The notes beneath the pieces were generated by a model. That model worked only from the letters and a program-made list of their open reading frames with translations. It was not told the DNA's origin and searched no databases. The translations under genes were made by a program, and so were the position numbers. DNA of 64,000 nt from UBA1479 sp040218445 (GTDB lineage Bacteria; Pseudomonadota; Alphaproteobacteria; Rhodospirillales; Casp-alpha2), in assembly GCA_040218445.1 (NCBI GenBank), contig JAVJRK010000010.1, positions 682,001 through 746,000 on the forward strand, given 5' to 3'. The first letter of the stretch is position 1, and each line of letters begins with the position of its first letter. This document shows, in pieces, positions 52,989-60,595 of this stretch.

Positions 52989-54392
52989 ATGCCCGATATC
53001 GACCTCGCCAATCCGCCTGCGGGCAGCGCCCCCGAGGGCGACCTGCCCCGCCCCGGCATCGCTGCCTGGCTCTATCTGGCCCTGTGCGGCGTCGCCATCA
53101 TGCAGGTGTTCTGGCAGCCGGCGGGCTGGCAGGTCGTGGCGACGTTTCTGGCGGCGGCGTTTCTGGCGTTGGAATTCCGCAACACCTCAACCACCCAGCG
53201 GTTGGTCGGCTATACGCTCGCCGGGGGTGGCTTGCTGCTCGGCTTCATGGCCGATCAGGGGACGGGGGTATTGCTCGACGGCATCGCGTCGTCGCTGAAG
53301 TTTCTGTTGGTGTTCTTCGCCGTCGCCTGGATGCAGATTCCGGCCAAGACCAGCCCGACCCTGGTGGCGGCGCGCCAATTCGTGCTGGATCAGCCGGCGG
53401 GCCGGCGGTTTCTGATCCTGGGATATGCGGCGCATTTCCTGGGCGCATTCCTGAATCTTTCGGCCCTGACCCTGTTGTCCGACATGGTCGCCCGGCCCAA
53501 GGATCAGCGGTTGAAGGATCGCCTTGCGGTCTCGCTCATGGTCGGGTTTACCGCGGCCTCGTCCTGGTCGCCGTTCTATGTCAGCGTGACCGTCGTGCTG
53601 GCGGCCCTGCCCGGCCTTAAATGGGTCGACATCGCCCTGCCGGGATTGGTCATGGGCATCACGATCGTCGCGGTCACAGCCTTGATCGACCGCATCTTCG
53701 TGCGCGGCACCCGTCCGCGCCCGCCCAAGGGCCCCCGGGTCGAGAACGCAAATTGGCGCAAACTGTCATTGTTGCTGGGCACCCTGATGGTGTCCGTTGT
53801 CGCCCTGGAATCCTATTTTCATCTGTCGATCCCGGTCGTGCTGGGGCTGCTGGCTCCGCCCTTCGCCGTCATCTGGCTGTTCATTTCCAAAGGCCGTCAG
53901 CACGAAGCCCCCGGCCTACCGCGCCGGGTCGTGGCATCCCTGCCAAGCCTGCGGGGCGAAGCGTTGATCTTCATCGGCGCCAACCTGTTCGGCACCGGGG
54001 TGTCGCGGGTGATGGATCCGGCGGCGGTGGCGGATTTGCTGAACATCGGCGCCTGGCCGGACCTGGCCAAGCCGGTGGCCTTGGCGGCTTTCATTATCTT
54101 CGTCGGCGGGATCGGCCTGCATCCCGTGGTGCTGGTGATCCTGGTCGGGTCGGTCCTGCCGCCGGAAGTATTCGGCATGCCGCCGATCGTCATGGCGCTG
54201 GTCATGCTGGGCACATGGGGTCTGTCGACCACGTCGTCGCCCGTATCCGGCACGACCTTGGTGGTCGGGCGTCTGACCGGGGAAAGCAGCTTCCGTCTCG
54301 CCTGGCGGCGCGCCCCTCTGTATACCTTGAGCGGCGGCCTGGTCGTGGCGGCGGTTGCCACGGCGTATTGGAAATTGGGGGGTATTCCCTGA
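52989..54392 (+). CDS. Polytopic membrane protein, putative transporter
   Basis: A 467-residue protein with about 12-13 hydrophobic segments after a soluble 24-residue N-terminus. I do not recognise a named family. Two Ser/Thr-rich helix-breaking motifs, ASSWSPFYVS near residue 190 and TTSSPVSGTT near 417, sit at equivalent positions in the two halves, as in ion-transporter superfamily permeases with two re-entrant hairpins. This suggests a solute permease but is inference. It is 18 bases after the rutE-like gene and 25 before tsaB, so it may be cotranscribed with either. Confidence 0.7.
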   Translation: MPDIDLANPPAGSAPEGDLPRPGIAAWLYLALCGVAIMQVFWQPAGWQVVATFLAAAFLALEFRNTSTTQRLVGYTLAGGGLLLGFMADQGTGVLLDGIASSLKFLLVFFAVAWMQIPAKTSPTLVAARQFVLDQPAGRRFLILGYAAHFLGAFLNLSALTLLSDMVARPKDQRLKDRLAVSLMVGFTAASSWSPFYVSVTVVLAALPGLKWVDIALPGLVMGITIVAVTALIDRIFVRGTRPRPPKGPRVENANWRKLSLLLGTLMVSVVALESYFHLSIPVVLGLLAPPFAVIWLFISKGRQHEAPGLPRRVVASLPSLRGEALIFIGANLFGTGVSRVMDPAAVADLLNIGAWPDLAKPVALAAFIIFVGGIGLHPVVLVILVGSVLPPEVFGMPPIVMALVMLGTWGLSTTSSPVSGTTLVVGRLTGESSFRLAWRRAPLYTLSGGLVVAAVATAYWKLGGIP

Positions 54393-54417
54393 TGACGGTG
54401 GGGGATTCGATCCGGTC

Positions 54418-55104
54418 ATGAAATTATTGGCGTTCGATACGGCGACAACGGGATGTTCGGCGGCGGTTTTCGTGGGCGGTCGGCTGGCGTCACGCCGCGC
54501 CGCCGCCATGGCGCGCGGCCAATCCGAAGCCCTGATGCCGATGATCGCGGACGTGCTGGATGAAGCGGGCTGCGCCTATGCGGATTTGGACGCCCTGGCC
54601 GTGACCATGGGCCCGGGGGCGTTCACGGGCCTGCGCATCGGGCTTGCCGCGGCGCGGGGTCTGGCGTTGGGGCTCAATATTCCCTGTGCCGGCGTGACCA
54701 CGCTGGAAGCGGTCGCGCGGGCATTGCCGGCGGGCGCGGGGAAGGGAAGACATGTGTTGGTCGCCCTCGATTCCAAGCGCGCGGATCTTTATGCGCAAGT
54801 ATTCAACGACAAGCTTGAACCGGTGACCGATCCCGCCGCAATCATGGCCGAAAGCCTTGCTGGGTTTTGTCCTGCGGGGCCGTTGGTGATCATGGGCGAT
54901 GCCGCCGGCAATGCGGCCGATGCCCTGGCCGCCGCCGGGCGGAAGGCATCATGTGCCGAGGCCCCGGGCGTGCCCGATGCGGTGCGGGTCGGGGAAATCG
55001 CGCTGGCCCGCGCTTTGCCGGCCGTGGGCGATGCCCCGGCCCCGATTTATCTGCGTCCGCCCGATGCGGTGCGGCCTCGCAACGGCGGGCGGCTCCGGCC
55101 CTAG
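54418..55104 (+). CDS. tsaB: TsaB, t6A tRNA modification protein
   Basis: The ATG at 54418 (MKLLAFDTATTGCSAAVF) gives 228 residues; the frame is open from 54355 inside the preceding gene. TsaB is the TsaD-like scaffold of the t6A complex that adds threonylcarbamoyl to A37 of ANN-decoding tRNAs. The GPGAFTGLRIGLAAARGLA segment near residues 63-80 is characteristic. In many alphaproteobacteria rimI follows immediately; here there is none, and a TusA-like gene lies on the other strand. Confidence 0.93.
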   Translation: MKLLAFDTATTGCSAAVFVGGRLASRRAAAMARGQSEALMPMIADVLDEAGCAYADLDALAVTMGPGAFTGLRIGLAAARGLALGLNIPCAGVTTLEAVARALPAGAGKGRHVLVALDSKRADLYAQVFNDKLEPVTDPAAIMAESLAGFCPAGPLVIMGDAAGNAADALAAAGRKASCAEAPGVPDAVRVGEIALARALPAVGDAPAPIYLRPPDAVRPRNGGRLRP

Positions 55105-55129
55105 GCGTCAATAACCGGGGCCGACCGGG

Positions 55130-55411
55130 TCATGGCGATTTACGGATCACCAGGCGGTGCGGGGCATGCGGCTCGGGCTGTTGCGGATCTTCCGGGGCAA
55201 GCGAGAGCACGTCGTGTCCGTGATCGCGGACGGACCGGGGGACGTTGTCCAAGGGTTCGGGCCCCTTCAGGCGAACCTCAAGAACGGCGCCCGGGTCCAG
55301 GCGCTCCAGGAACAATTTGGTCTTAACAAAAGTCATTGGACAAATGTCGTTTGAAATATCCAGAAAATGCGATTTACTTTCCGGGGCGCTCAATTCTTCG
55401 GGTTTTTTCAT
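55130..55411 (-). CDS. TusA-like sulfurtransferase family protein
   Basis: The ATG at 55411 (MKKPEELSAPES) gives 93 residues. The TusA/SirA fold is suggested by DISNDICPMTFVKTKLFLERL, where Cys24 is the family's active cysteine and Pro25 follows; the fourth position of the CPxP motif is Thr rather than Pro. TusA relays sulfur for tRNA thiolation or molybdenum cofactor. The replaced proline makes a different sulfur role possible. It lies between tsaB and mucR on the opposite strand. Confidence 0.78.
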   Translation of the reverse strand: MKKPEELSAPESKSHFLDISNDICPMTFVKTKLFLERLDPGAVLEVRLKGPEPLDNVPRSVRDHGHDVLSLAPEDPQQPEPHAPHRLVIRKSP

Positions 55412-55420
55412 TGAATACTC

Positions 55421-55492
55421 TTGTGTACAATAGTTGCCTACTTTATATAGGCGCCGCCGGGTCAAATGAAATATTTTGACCCTTTATTTTTT
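55421..55492 (+). promoter_or_regulatory. mucR promoter with adjacent terminator-like hairpin
   Basis: TTGTGT (55421-55426) and TATATA (55444-55449) are spaced 17 bases apart. Right at the expected start point, GGGTCAA (55459-55465) and TTGACCC (55476-55482) form a 7-bp stem with a 10-base loop, followed by TTTATTTTTT (55483-55492). The layout is that of an intrinsic terminator placed within the first bases of the mucR leader, suggesting attenuation or a 5' protective hairpin. The AT-rich loop may also be a MucR autoregulatory target. Confidence 0.55.
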
Positions 55493-55592
55493 GCCGCAAC
55501 GACGGGGCAACCACCTGTTTGTCCATCGGCGCCGGGAAAGGCTGACCGCCGGTCCCTGGCGGCCAATACTATTTCAAGGAGACCGCGTCCTC

Positions 55593-56003
55593 ATGACCGA
55601 GAAACCCAACCAATCCGATCTGATCGAACTGACCACGGAAATCGTCGCCGCCCATGTCGGCAATAATGCGACCGCGCCGGGGGACATTCCGAATCTGATC
55701 AACGAGGTTTTCAACGCGCTTTCCAATGTCGGGTCCGCTCCGCAGCAGGCACAGCGTCCCAAACCGGCCGTGCCGCCGAAAAAATCCGTGTTCCCGGACT
55801 ATATCGTTTGCCTGGAAGACGGCAAGAAACTGAAGATGCTGAAGCGCCATTTGAACACGGCCTACAACATGACGCCCGAGGAATACCGCGAGCGTTGGGG
55901 CCTTGCGGCCGATTATCCCATGGTGGCGCCCAATTACGCCAAGCACCGCTCCAACCTGGCCAAGAAGATCGGTCTGGGAACCAAGCCGCGGCGCAAACGC
56001 TGA
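55593..56003 (+). CDS. mucR: MucR/Ros-family regulator, zinc ligands not conserved
   Basis: The ATG at 55593 (MTEKPNQSDLIELTTEIVA) gives 136 residues; a TCAAGGAG site is upstream. The C-terminal DNA-binding region carries KKLKMLKRHLNTAYNMTPEEYRERW and DYPMVAPNYAKHR, typical of MucR/Ros. The usual C-x2-C is CLED and the usual His pair is replaced by Ala-Tyr, so classical zinc coordination is not possible here, as reported for zinc-lacking relatives in this family. Such proteins are global repressors of cell-cycle and surface genes. It is followed by fur. Confidence 0.9.
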   Translation: MTEKPNQSDLIELTTEIVAAHVGNNATAPGDIPNLINEVFNALSNVGSAPQQAQRPKPAVPPKKSVFPDYIVCLEDGKKLKMLKRHLNTAYNMTPEEYRERWGLAADYPMVAPNYAKHRSNLAKKIGLGTKPRRKR

Positions 56004-56031
56004 TCCGATTTCCCGGATGGCACCTCGGGCT

Positions 56032-56059
56032 TTGGCGTCCGGCCGGATGGGGGTATAGT
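56032..56059 (+). promoter_or_regulatory. Candidate fur promoter
   Basis: TTGGCG (56032-56037) and TATAGT (56054-56059) are 16 bases apart and 44 bases before the fur start. A GTGGGGAGAAA ribosome site precedes the ATG. Confidence 0.5.
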
Positions 56060-56103
56060 AATCGGGCAGAATCAAGCGCCCGAAAGCAATCCGTGGGGAG
56101 AAA

Positions 56104-56529
56104 ATGTCGGAATCACGAATCGAGCAGTTGTGCATCGAAAAAGGCATGAAAATGACGGACCAGCGCCGCATTATCGCGCGCGTGCTGTCCGAATCGGACG
56201 ATCACCCGGACGTCGAGGAGGTCCATCGCCGATCGGCGGAAACCGATGACCGAATCTCCATCGCGACGGTTTACCGCACGGTGCGCCTGTTCGAGGAAGC
56301 GGGCATCATCGAACGCCATGATTTCGGCGATGGCCGGGCGCGCTATGAAGAAGTCACCGAAGAACACCATGACCACCTGATCAATGTGCAATCGGGTGAG
56401 GTCATAGAGTTCCAGAACGGGGAAATCGAACGCCTGCAGGAGATCGTCGCGCGCGATCACAACATGCGTTTGGTCGGCCATAAGCTGGAATTGTATGGCG
56501 TGCCCCTGAAGAAAGGCGCCGATAAATAA
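56104..56529 (+). CDS. fur: Fur-family metalloregulator
   Basis: A 141-residue Fur-like repressor with an N-terminal winged helix (MTDQRRIIARVL, ISIATVYRTVRLFEEAGII) and the metal-sensing DGRARYE and EEHHDHLINVQSGEVIEF segments. The CxxC structural-zinc motif found after HHDHL in E. coli Fur is replaced by NVQSG, as in many alphaproteobacterial Fur/Mur proteins that sense manganese or iron. It could be either. It heads the fur-miaB-phoH-ybeY-corC-lnt series. Confidence 0.92.
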   Translation: MSESRIEQLCIEKGMKMTDQRRIIARVLSESDDHPDVEEVHRRSAETDDRISIATVYRTVRLFEEAGIIERHDFGDGRARYEEVTEEHHDHLINVQSGEVIEFQNGEIERLQEIVARDHNMRLVGHKLELYGVPLKKGADK

Positions 56530-56600
56530 GAATGACCCCACGCGACATTTCCCTGAACATGTCTTTCGGGGCCGGCAACCGGCTGGGGGCGAGGTAACCG

Positions 56601-57992
56601 GTGACCGGCGCGACCCCCAAGAAACTTCATATCAAGACCTATGGCTGCCAGATGAACGTCTACGACTCCGAGCGTATGGCGGGGCTTCTGGCGCCCCTTG
56701 GCTATGCGCTCACGGATGCCGTGGACGATGCCGACATGGTCCTTTTGAACACCTGTCATATCCGCGAAAAGGCGGCGGAAAAGGTCTATTCGGAGCTTGG
56801 CCGCATCAACAAGATCAAACAGGCGCGGCGTACCGATGGGGGCGCCATGATCCTGGGCGTTGCCGGCTGCGTCGCCCAGGCCGAAGGCGAGGAAGTCCTC
56901 CGCCGCGCACCTTATGTGGACATGGTGTTCGGCCCGCAGACCTATCATCGTCTGCCGGAAATGGTGGCGCGCCTGCATCGGGAAAAGGGTGCCCAGCTGG
57001 ACACGGACTTTCCCGAGGAATCCAAATTCGATCACATGGCGCAGACCGCGCGGGTCGAAGGGCGTTCCGCCTTTCTGACCGTGCAGGAAGGCTGCGACAA
57101 GTTCTGTACCTTCTGTGTCGTGCCCTATACCCGTGGGGCGGAATTCTCCCGCCCCGTCGATCAGGTCCTGGACGAAGCGCGGGCGCTGGTCGCCGCGGGG
57201 GCCGCCGAAATCACCTTGTTGGGCCAGAACGTCAATGCTTACCACGGCCTGGACGCGGGCGGCGGCGAACTTGGTCTGGGCGGCTTGATCCGCAGGCTGG
57301 CCAGGGTCGAAGGGGTCGAACGCCTGCGCTATACGACGTCCTATCCGGCCGAGGTCGATGACGCCCTGATCGCGGCCCACCGCGACGTGCCTGAGCTGAT
57401 GCCCTATCTGCATCTGCCGGTGCAGTCCGGATCGGACCGGGTGTTGAAGGCCATGAACCGGCGCCACGGCCGCGATTTTTACATTGAACTGGTGGGGCGT
57501 CTGCGCGATGCGCGTCCCGATCTGGCGCTGTCGTCCGATTTCATCGTCGGGTTCCCCGGTGAATCGGACAAGGACTTCCAGGACACCCTGTCCCTGGTCC
57601 GCGACGTCGAATACATCCAGGCCTATTCCTTCAAGTATTCGCCGCGCCCGGGCACGCCGGCGGCGGCCATGGAGATGCAGGTTCCCGAGGACGAAAAGGA
57701 CGCGCGCTTGAAGGAATTGCAGGATATTTTGAATGCGCAGCAACGGGCCTTCAACGAAAGCTGCGTCGGGCGCAGCCTGCCGGTGCTGCTGGACCGGCCC
57801 GGCCGCCACGATGGCCAGCTTGCCGGCCGCAGTCCTTACATGCAGGCCGTGCATGTCGATCTGCCCGACGGTGTCCTGGGCGAAGACTGGCTTGGCCGGA
57901 TCGTCGATCTGACGGTCGTGTCGGCCGGCGGCAACAGTTTGGGCGCGGTTGTGGGCGATGCGCCCCGGCCCCAACAAAGGATCCGTGCATGA
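56601..57992 (+). CDS. miaB: MiaB, tRNA ms2i6A37 methylthiotransferase
   Basis: A 463-residue radical SAM enzyme starting from GTG at 56601 and adding a methylthio group to i6A37 of tRNA. The N-terminal MTTase domain (YGCQMNVYDSERMA) has three cysteines for the second cluster; the radical SAM motif CDKFCTFC uses Cys165, Cys169 and Cys172; a C-terminal TRAM domain ends it. Its stop overlaps the phoH start by four bases (ATGA). Confidence 0.96.
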   Translation: MTGATPKKLHIKTYGCQMNVYDSERMAGLLAPLGYALTDAVDDADMVLLNTCHIREKAAEKVYSELGRINKIKQARRTDGGAMILGVAGCVAQAEGEEVLRRAPYVDMVFGPQTYHRLPEMVARLHREKGAQLDTDFPEESKFDHMAQTARVEGRSAFLTVQEGCDKFCTFCVVPYTRGAEFSRPVDQVLDEARALVAAGAAEITLLGQNVNAYHGLDAGGGELGLGGLIRRLARVEGVERLRYTTSYPAEVDDALIAAHRDVPELMPYLHLPVQSGSDRVLKAMNRRHGRDFYIELVGRLRDARPDLALSSDFIVGFPGESDKDFQDTLSLVRDVEYIQAYSFKYSPRPGTPAAAMEMQVPEDEKDARLKELQDILNAQQRAFNESCVGRSLPVLLDRPGRHDGQLAGRSPYMQAVHVDLPDGVLGEDWLGRIVDLTVVSAGGNSLGAVVGDAPRPQQRIRA

Positions 57993-59098
57993 GCCGCGGC
58001 CGATCCCGGCGCAACGCGCGCGGCAACGGTGAGCCCGCGGTCGCGTTGAGCGCCGCACCGGGGGCCGGCAACGGGGCTAATTCCTCACAGCAGATGACGT
58101 TTGCCAACAACGGCCTGGCGGCGGCCTTGTTCGGATCGCACCATGCCCATCTGGCGCAGATCGAACAGGGCCTGGGCGTAACCGTTCATGCCCGCGGCAA
58201 CGAGGTCACGATATCCGGCGAGGGTGCCGCCGTGGACCGCACGGCGGCGATCCTGGCGGCGCTGTATGACCGGCTGCAGCAGGGCCTGGACGTGGACACG
58301 CCCGAGGTCGATGCCATGCTGCGCATGTCCAGCGGCGGCGCGGCGGCGGCCGGCGATCCCAAGGAAGGTCTGAAGGACGCGGGCGTGGCCGTGCAGACCC
58401 GCAACAAGATGATCACCGCGCGCACGTCGACTCAGGCGGATTATCTGCGCGCGATCGACGAAAACCCCCTGGTGTTCGGCTTGGGCCCGGCCGGCACGGG
58501 CAAGACCTATCTGGCCGTGGCCAAGGCGGTGGAACGTTTGGTCCAGGGGCGGGTCGACCGCATCATCCTGTCGCGCCCGGCGGTCGAAGCCGGCGAGCAA
58601 CTGGGCTTTCTTCCGGGTGACATGCGGGAAAAGGTCGATCCCTACCTGCGCCCGCTATACGACGCGCTGTACGACATGCTGCCGGATCAGCAGGTGGTCA
58701 AACGCCTGGAAAGCGGCGAGATCGAGGTCGCACCGCTCGCCTTCATGCGTGGGCGCACGCTCGCCAACGCCTTCGTCATTCTGGACGAGGCCCAGAACAC
58801 CACGCCCGTGCAGATGAAGATGTTCCTTACCCGATTGGGCGAAAACTCGGCCATGGTCGTGACCGGCGACCTTTCCCAGGTCGATCTGCCGCGCGGTACG
58901 CGCTCCGGCCTGCGCGATGCCGAGGAAGTTCTGGCCGGCACCAAGGGCATCCGCTTCGTCGAGTTCACGGAAAAGGACGTTGTCCGCCATCCCCTGGTAT
59001 CGCGCATCGTACATGCCTACCAAAACGTGGAAACGGCGCGCCGGGCGGGTGCGCGGTACGAGCATTATGAAAGCGAACGCGAGCAGGAAGACGAATGA
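57989..59098 (+). CDS. PhoH-like ATPase
   Basis: A 369-residue PhoH family protein. Walker A GPAGTGKT starts at residue 166 and ILDEAQNTTP near 263-272 is Walker B; the N-terminal 120 residues resemble a KH-like domain. It probably acts in RNA or rRNA metabolism alongside ybeY, with which it is nearly always paired in proteobacteria. It overlaps miaB by four bases and is 10 bases before the chosen ybeY start. Confidence 0.94.
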   Translation: MSRGRSRRNARGNGEPAVALSAAPGAGNGANSSQQMTFANNGLAAALFGSHHAHLAQIEQGLGVTVHARGNEVTISGEGAAVDRTAAILAALYDRLQQGLDVDTPEVDAMLRMSSGGAAAAGDPKEGLKDAGVAVQTRNKMITARTSTQADYLRAIDENPLVFGLGPAGTGKTYLAVAKAVERLVQGRVDRIILSRPAVEAGEQLGFLPGDMREKVDPYLRPLYDALYDMLPDQQVVKRLESGEIEVAPLAFMRGRTLANAFVILDEAQNTTPVQMKMFLTRLGENSAMVVTGDLSQVDLPRGTRSGLRDAEEVLAGTKGIRFVEFTEKDVVRHPLVSRIVHAYQNVETARRAGARYEHYESEREQEDE

Positions 59099-59108
59099 GG
59101 CCCCGCGC

Positions 59109-59615
59109 GTGACATCACCCCGGCCGCTGGAGGTCGCGATCGAGATCGCCTCTTCCGATTGGACATCGGCTTTGCCCGATGCGGAGGCCCTGGCGGCGCG
59201 CGCGCTGACCGCGGCCTTTCACCATGCGGCTCCGGCGGGTGGGGGCCTGGCCGAAGTTTCATTGGTTCTGGCCGGTGATGACATGGTGGCCGAACTGAAC
59301 AAGGATTACCGGGGCAAGGACGGGCCGACCAATGTGCTGTCGTTCGCCATGCACGAAGATGACGGCCAATCACCGGTGAGCGGCCAGCCCGATCTGCTGG
59401 GCGATGTGGTGGTCGCTTTCGGCGTGTCCGACCGCGAAGCCCGTGACCAAGGCCGCCCCCTTGCGGACCATTTATCTCATTTATGTGTCCATGGTATGCT
59501 TCATCTGCTGGGCTTCGATCACGAGGATGAAGCCGAGGCCGAGCGCATGGAGCAATTGGAAACAAGAATTCTCGGGGACCTGGGTGTTCCCGATCCATAT
59601 GGAAAGGAGCGGTGA
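59109..59615 (+). CDS. ybeY: YbeY, endoribonuclease for rRNA maturation
   Basis: The GTG at 59109 gives 168 residues and follows phoH by 10 bases; the frame is open further upstream within phoH but that part is not family sequence (an ATG at 59067 would add 14 residues). The zinc-binding motif HGMLHLLGFDH provides His128, His132 and His138, preceded by the NVLSFAM stretch. YbeY processes 16S rRNA and controls ribosome quality. Its stop overlaps the corC GTG start. Confidence 0.93.
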   Translation: MTSPRPLEVAIEIASSDWTSALPDAEALAARALTAAFHHAAPAGGGLAEVSLVLAGDDMVAELNKDYRGKDGPTNVLSFAMHEDDGQSPVSGQPDLLGDVVVAFGVSDREARDQGRPLADHLSHLCVHGMLHLLGFDHEDEAEAERMEQLETRILGDLGVPDPYGKER

Positions 59616-60595
59616 CAGCCCGACCGTCGGGCACCAATCACGGTGACATGAACGATCAATCATCGAGTCCCCCGCCCCGGGAATCCGGGGCCGACACCCA
59701 ACCCTCATCGCAGGAACCCAATTCTTCATCGCAGGAACCGCGCAGCGCGTCCGTTTGGCAGCGCCTGACGAAGCGTTTCCGCAACGGTCAGCACGAATCC
59801 GTTCGTGAAGCGCTTGAGGAAATCATCGAAGAACGGGCCGAGCCCGCCGCCCCCATCGGCGATGATGAACGGCTTTTGCTGTCCAATATCCTGAATTTGC
59901 GCGGGCAAACCGTGGCCGACGTGATGGTGCCGCGGGTCGATATCGTCGCCGTCGATGCGGAAACGCCGCTTAAGGAAATCGTCACCATCATCGGCGAGCA
60001 GGGCCATTCGCGCCTGCCGGTTTATCGCGGCACCCTCGACGACGTCATCGGCATGGCCCATATCAAGGACCTGTTCCTGTGGGAAGGCCGCGACCAGGAC
60101 TTCGATCTGGCGGAACATCTGCGGCGCATTCTGTTCGTGGCCCCCTCGATGGAGGTTCTGGAATTGCTGTTGGAAATGCGGGCCCGCCGGTCGCACATGG
60201 CGATCGTGGTCGATGAATACGGCGGCGTGGACGGTCTGGTCACCATTGAAGATCTGGTCGAGGAAATCATCGGCGAGATCGAGGACGAACACGACCGCGC
60301 GGCGGAACCGGTGCTGCGGCAAAATCCCGACGGCTCTTTCACCGCTGATGCCCGGGTGACGATCGCGGCGCTGGAAGAAAAATTCGGCCCCATCGCCACA
60401 CCCGAAGAGCGTGAAAACATCGATACCCTGGGCGGTCTGGTTTTCGCCCTGGCGGGCCGGGTGCCGATCCGAAGCGAATTGGTCACGCATCCGAACGGTC
60501 TGGAATTCGAAATTTTGCAGGCCGATCCGCGCCGGGTGCACCGGATTCGGGTGCGCCGCCGAACACCGTCAGAAATGGACGCGGCCGCCGGATGA
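59612..60595 (+). CDS. CorC/HlyC-family CBS-domain transport regulator
   Basis: A 327-residue protein starting at GTG 59612 (GTGA overlap with ybeY); an ATG at 59648 is an alternative. A disordered, Ser/Gln-rich start contains a tandem 14-base direct repeat TCATCGCAGGAACC (59705-59718 and 59726-59739, period 21) encoding SSQEP twice. Two CBS domains (residues about 85-225, MVPRVDIVAVDAETPL) and a CorC_HlyC domain (about 245-315) follow. Such proteins regulate Mg/Co transport or envelope quality. Its stop overlaps lnt by four bases. Confidence 0.92.
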   Translation: MTARPSGTNHGDMNDQSSSPPPRESGADTQPSSQEPNSSSQEPRSASVWQRLTKRFRNGQHESVREALEEIIEERAEPAAPIGDDERLLLSNILNLRGQTVADVMVPRVDIVAVDAETPLKEIVTIIGEQGHSRLPVYRGTLDDVIGMAHIKDLFLWEGRDQDFDLAEHLRRILFVAPSMEVLELLLEMRARRSHMAIVVDEYGGVDGLVTIEDLVEEIIGEIEDEHDRAAEPVLRQNPDGSFTADARVTIAALEEKFGPIATPEERENIDTLGGLVFALAGRVPIRSELVTHPNGLEFEILQADPRRVHRIRVRRRTPSEMDAAAG

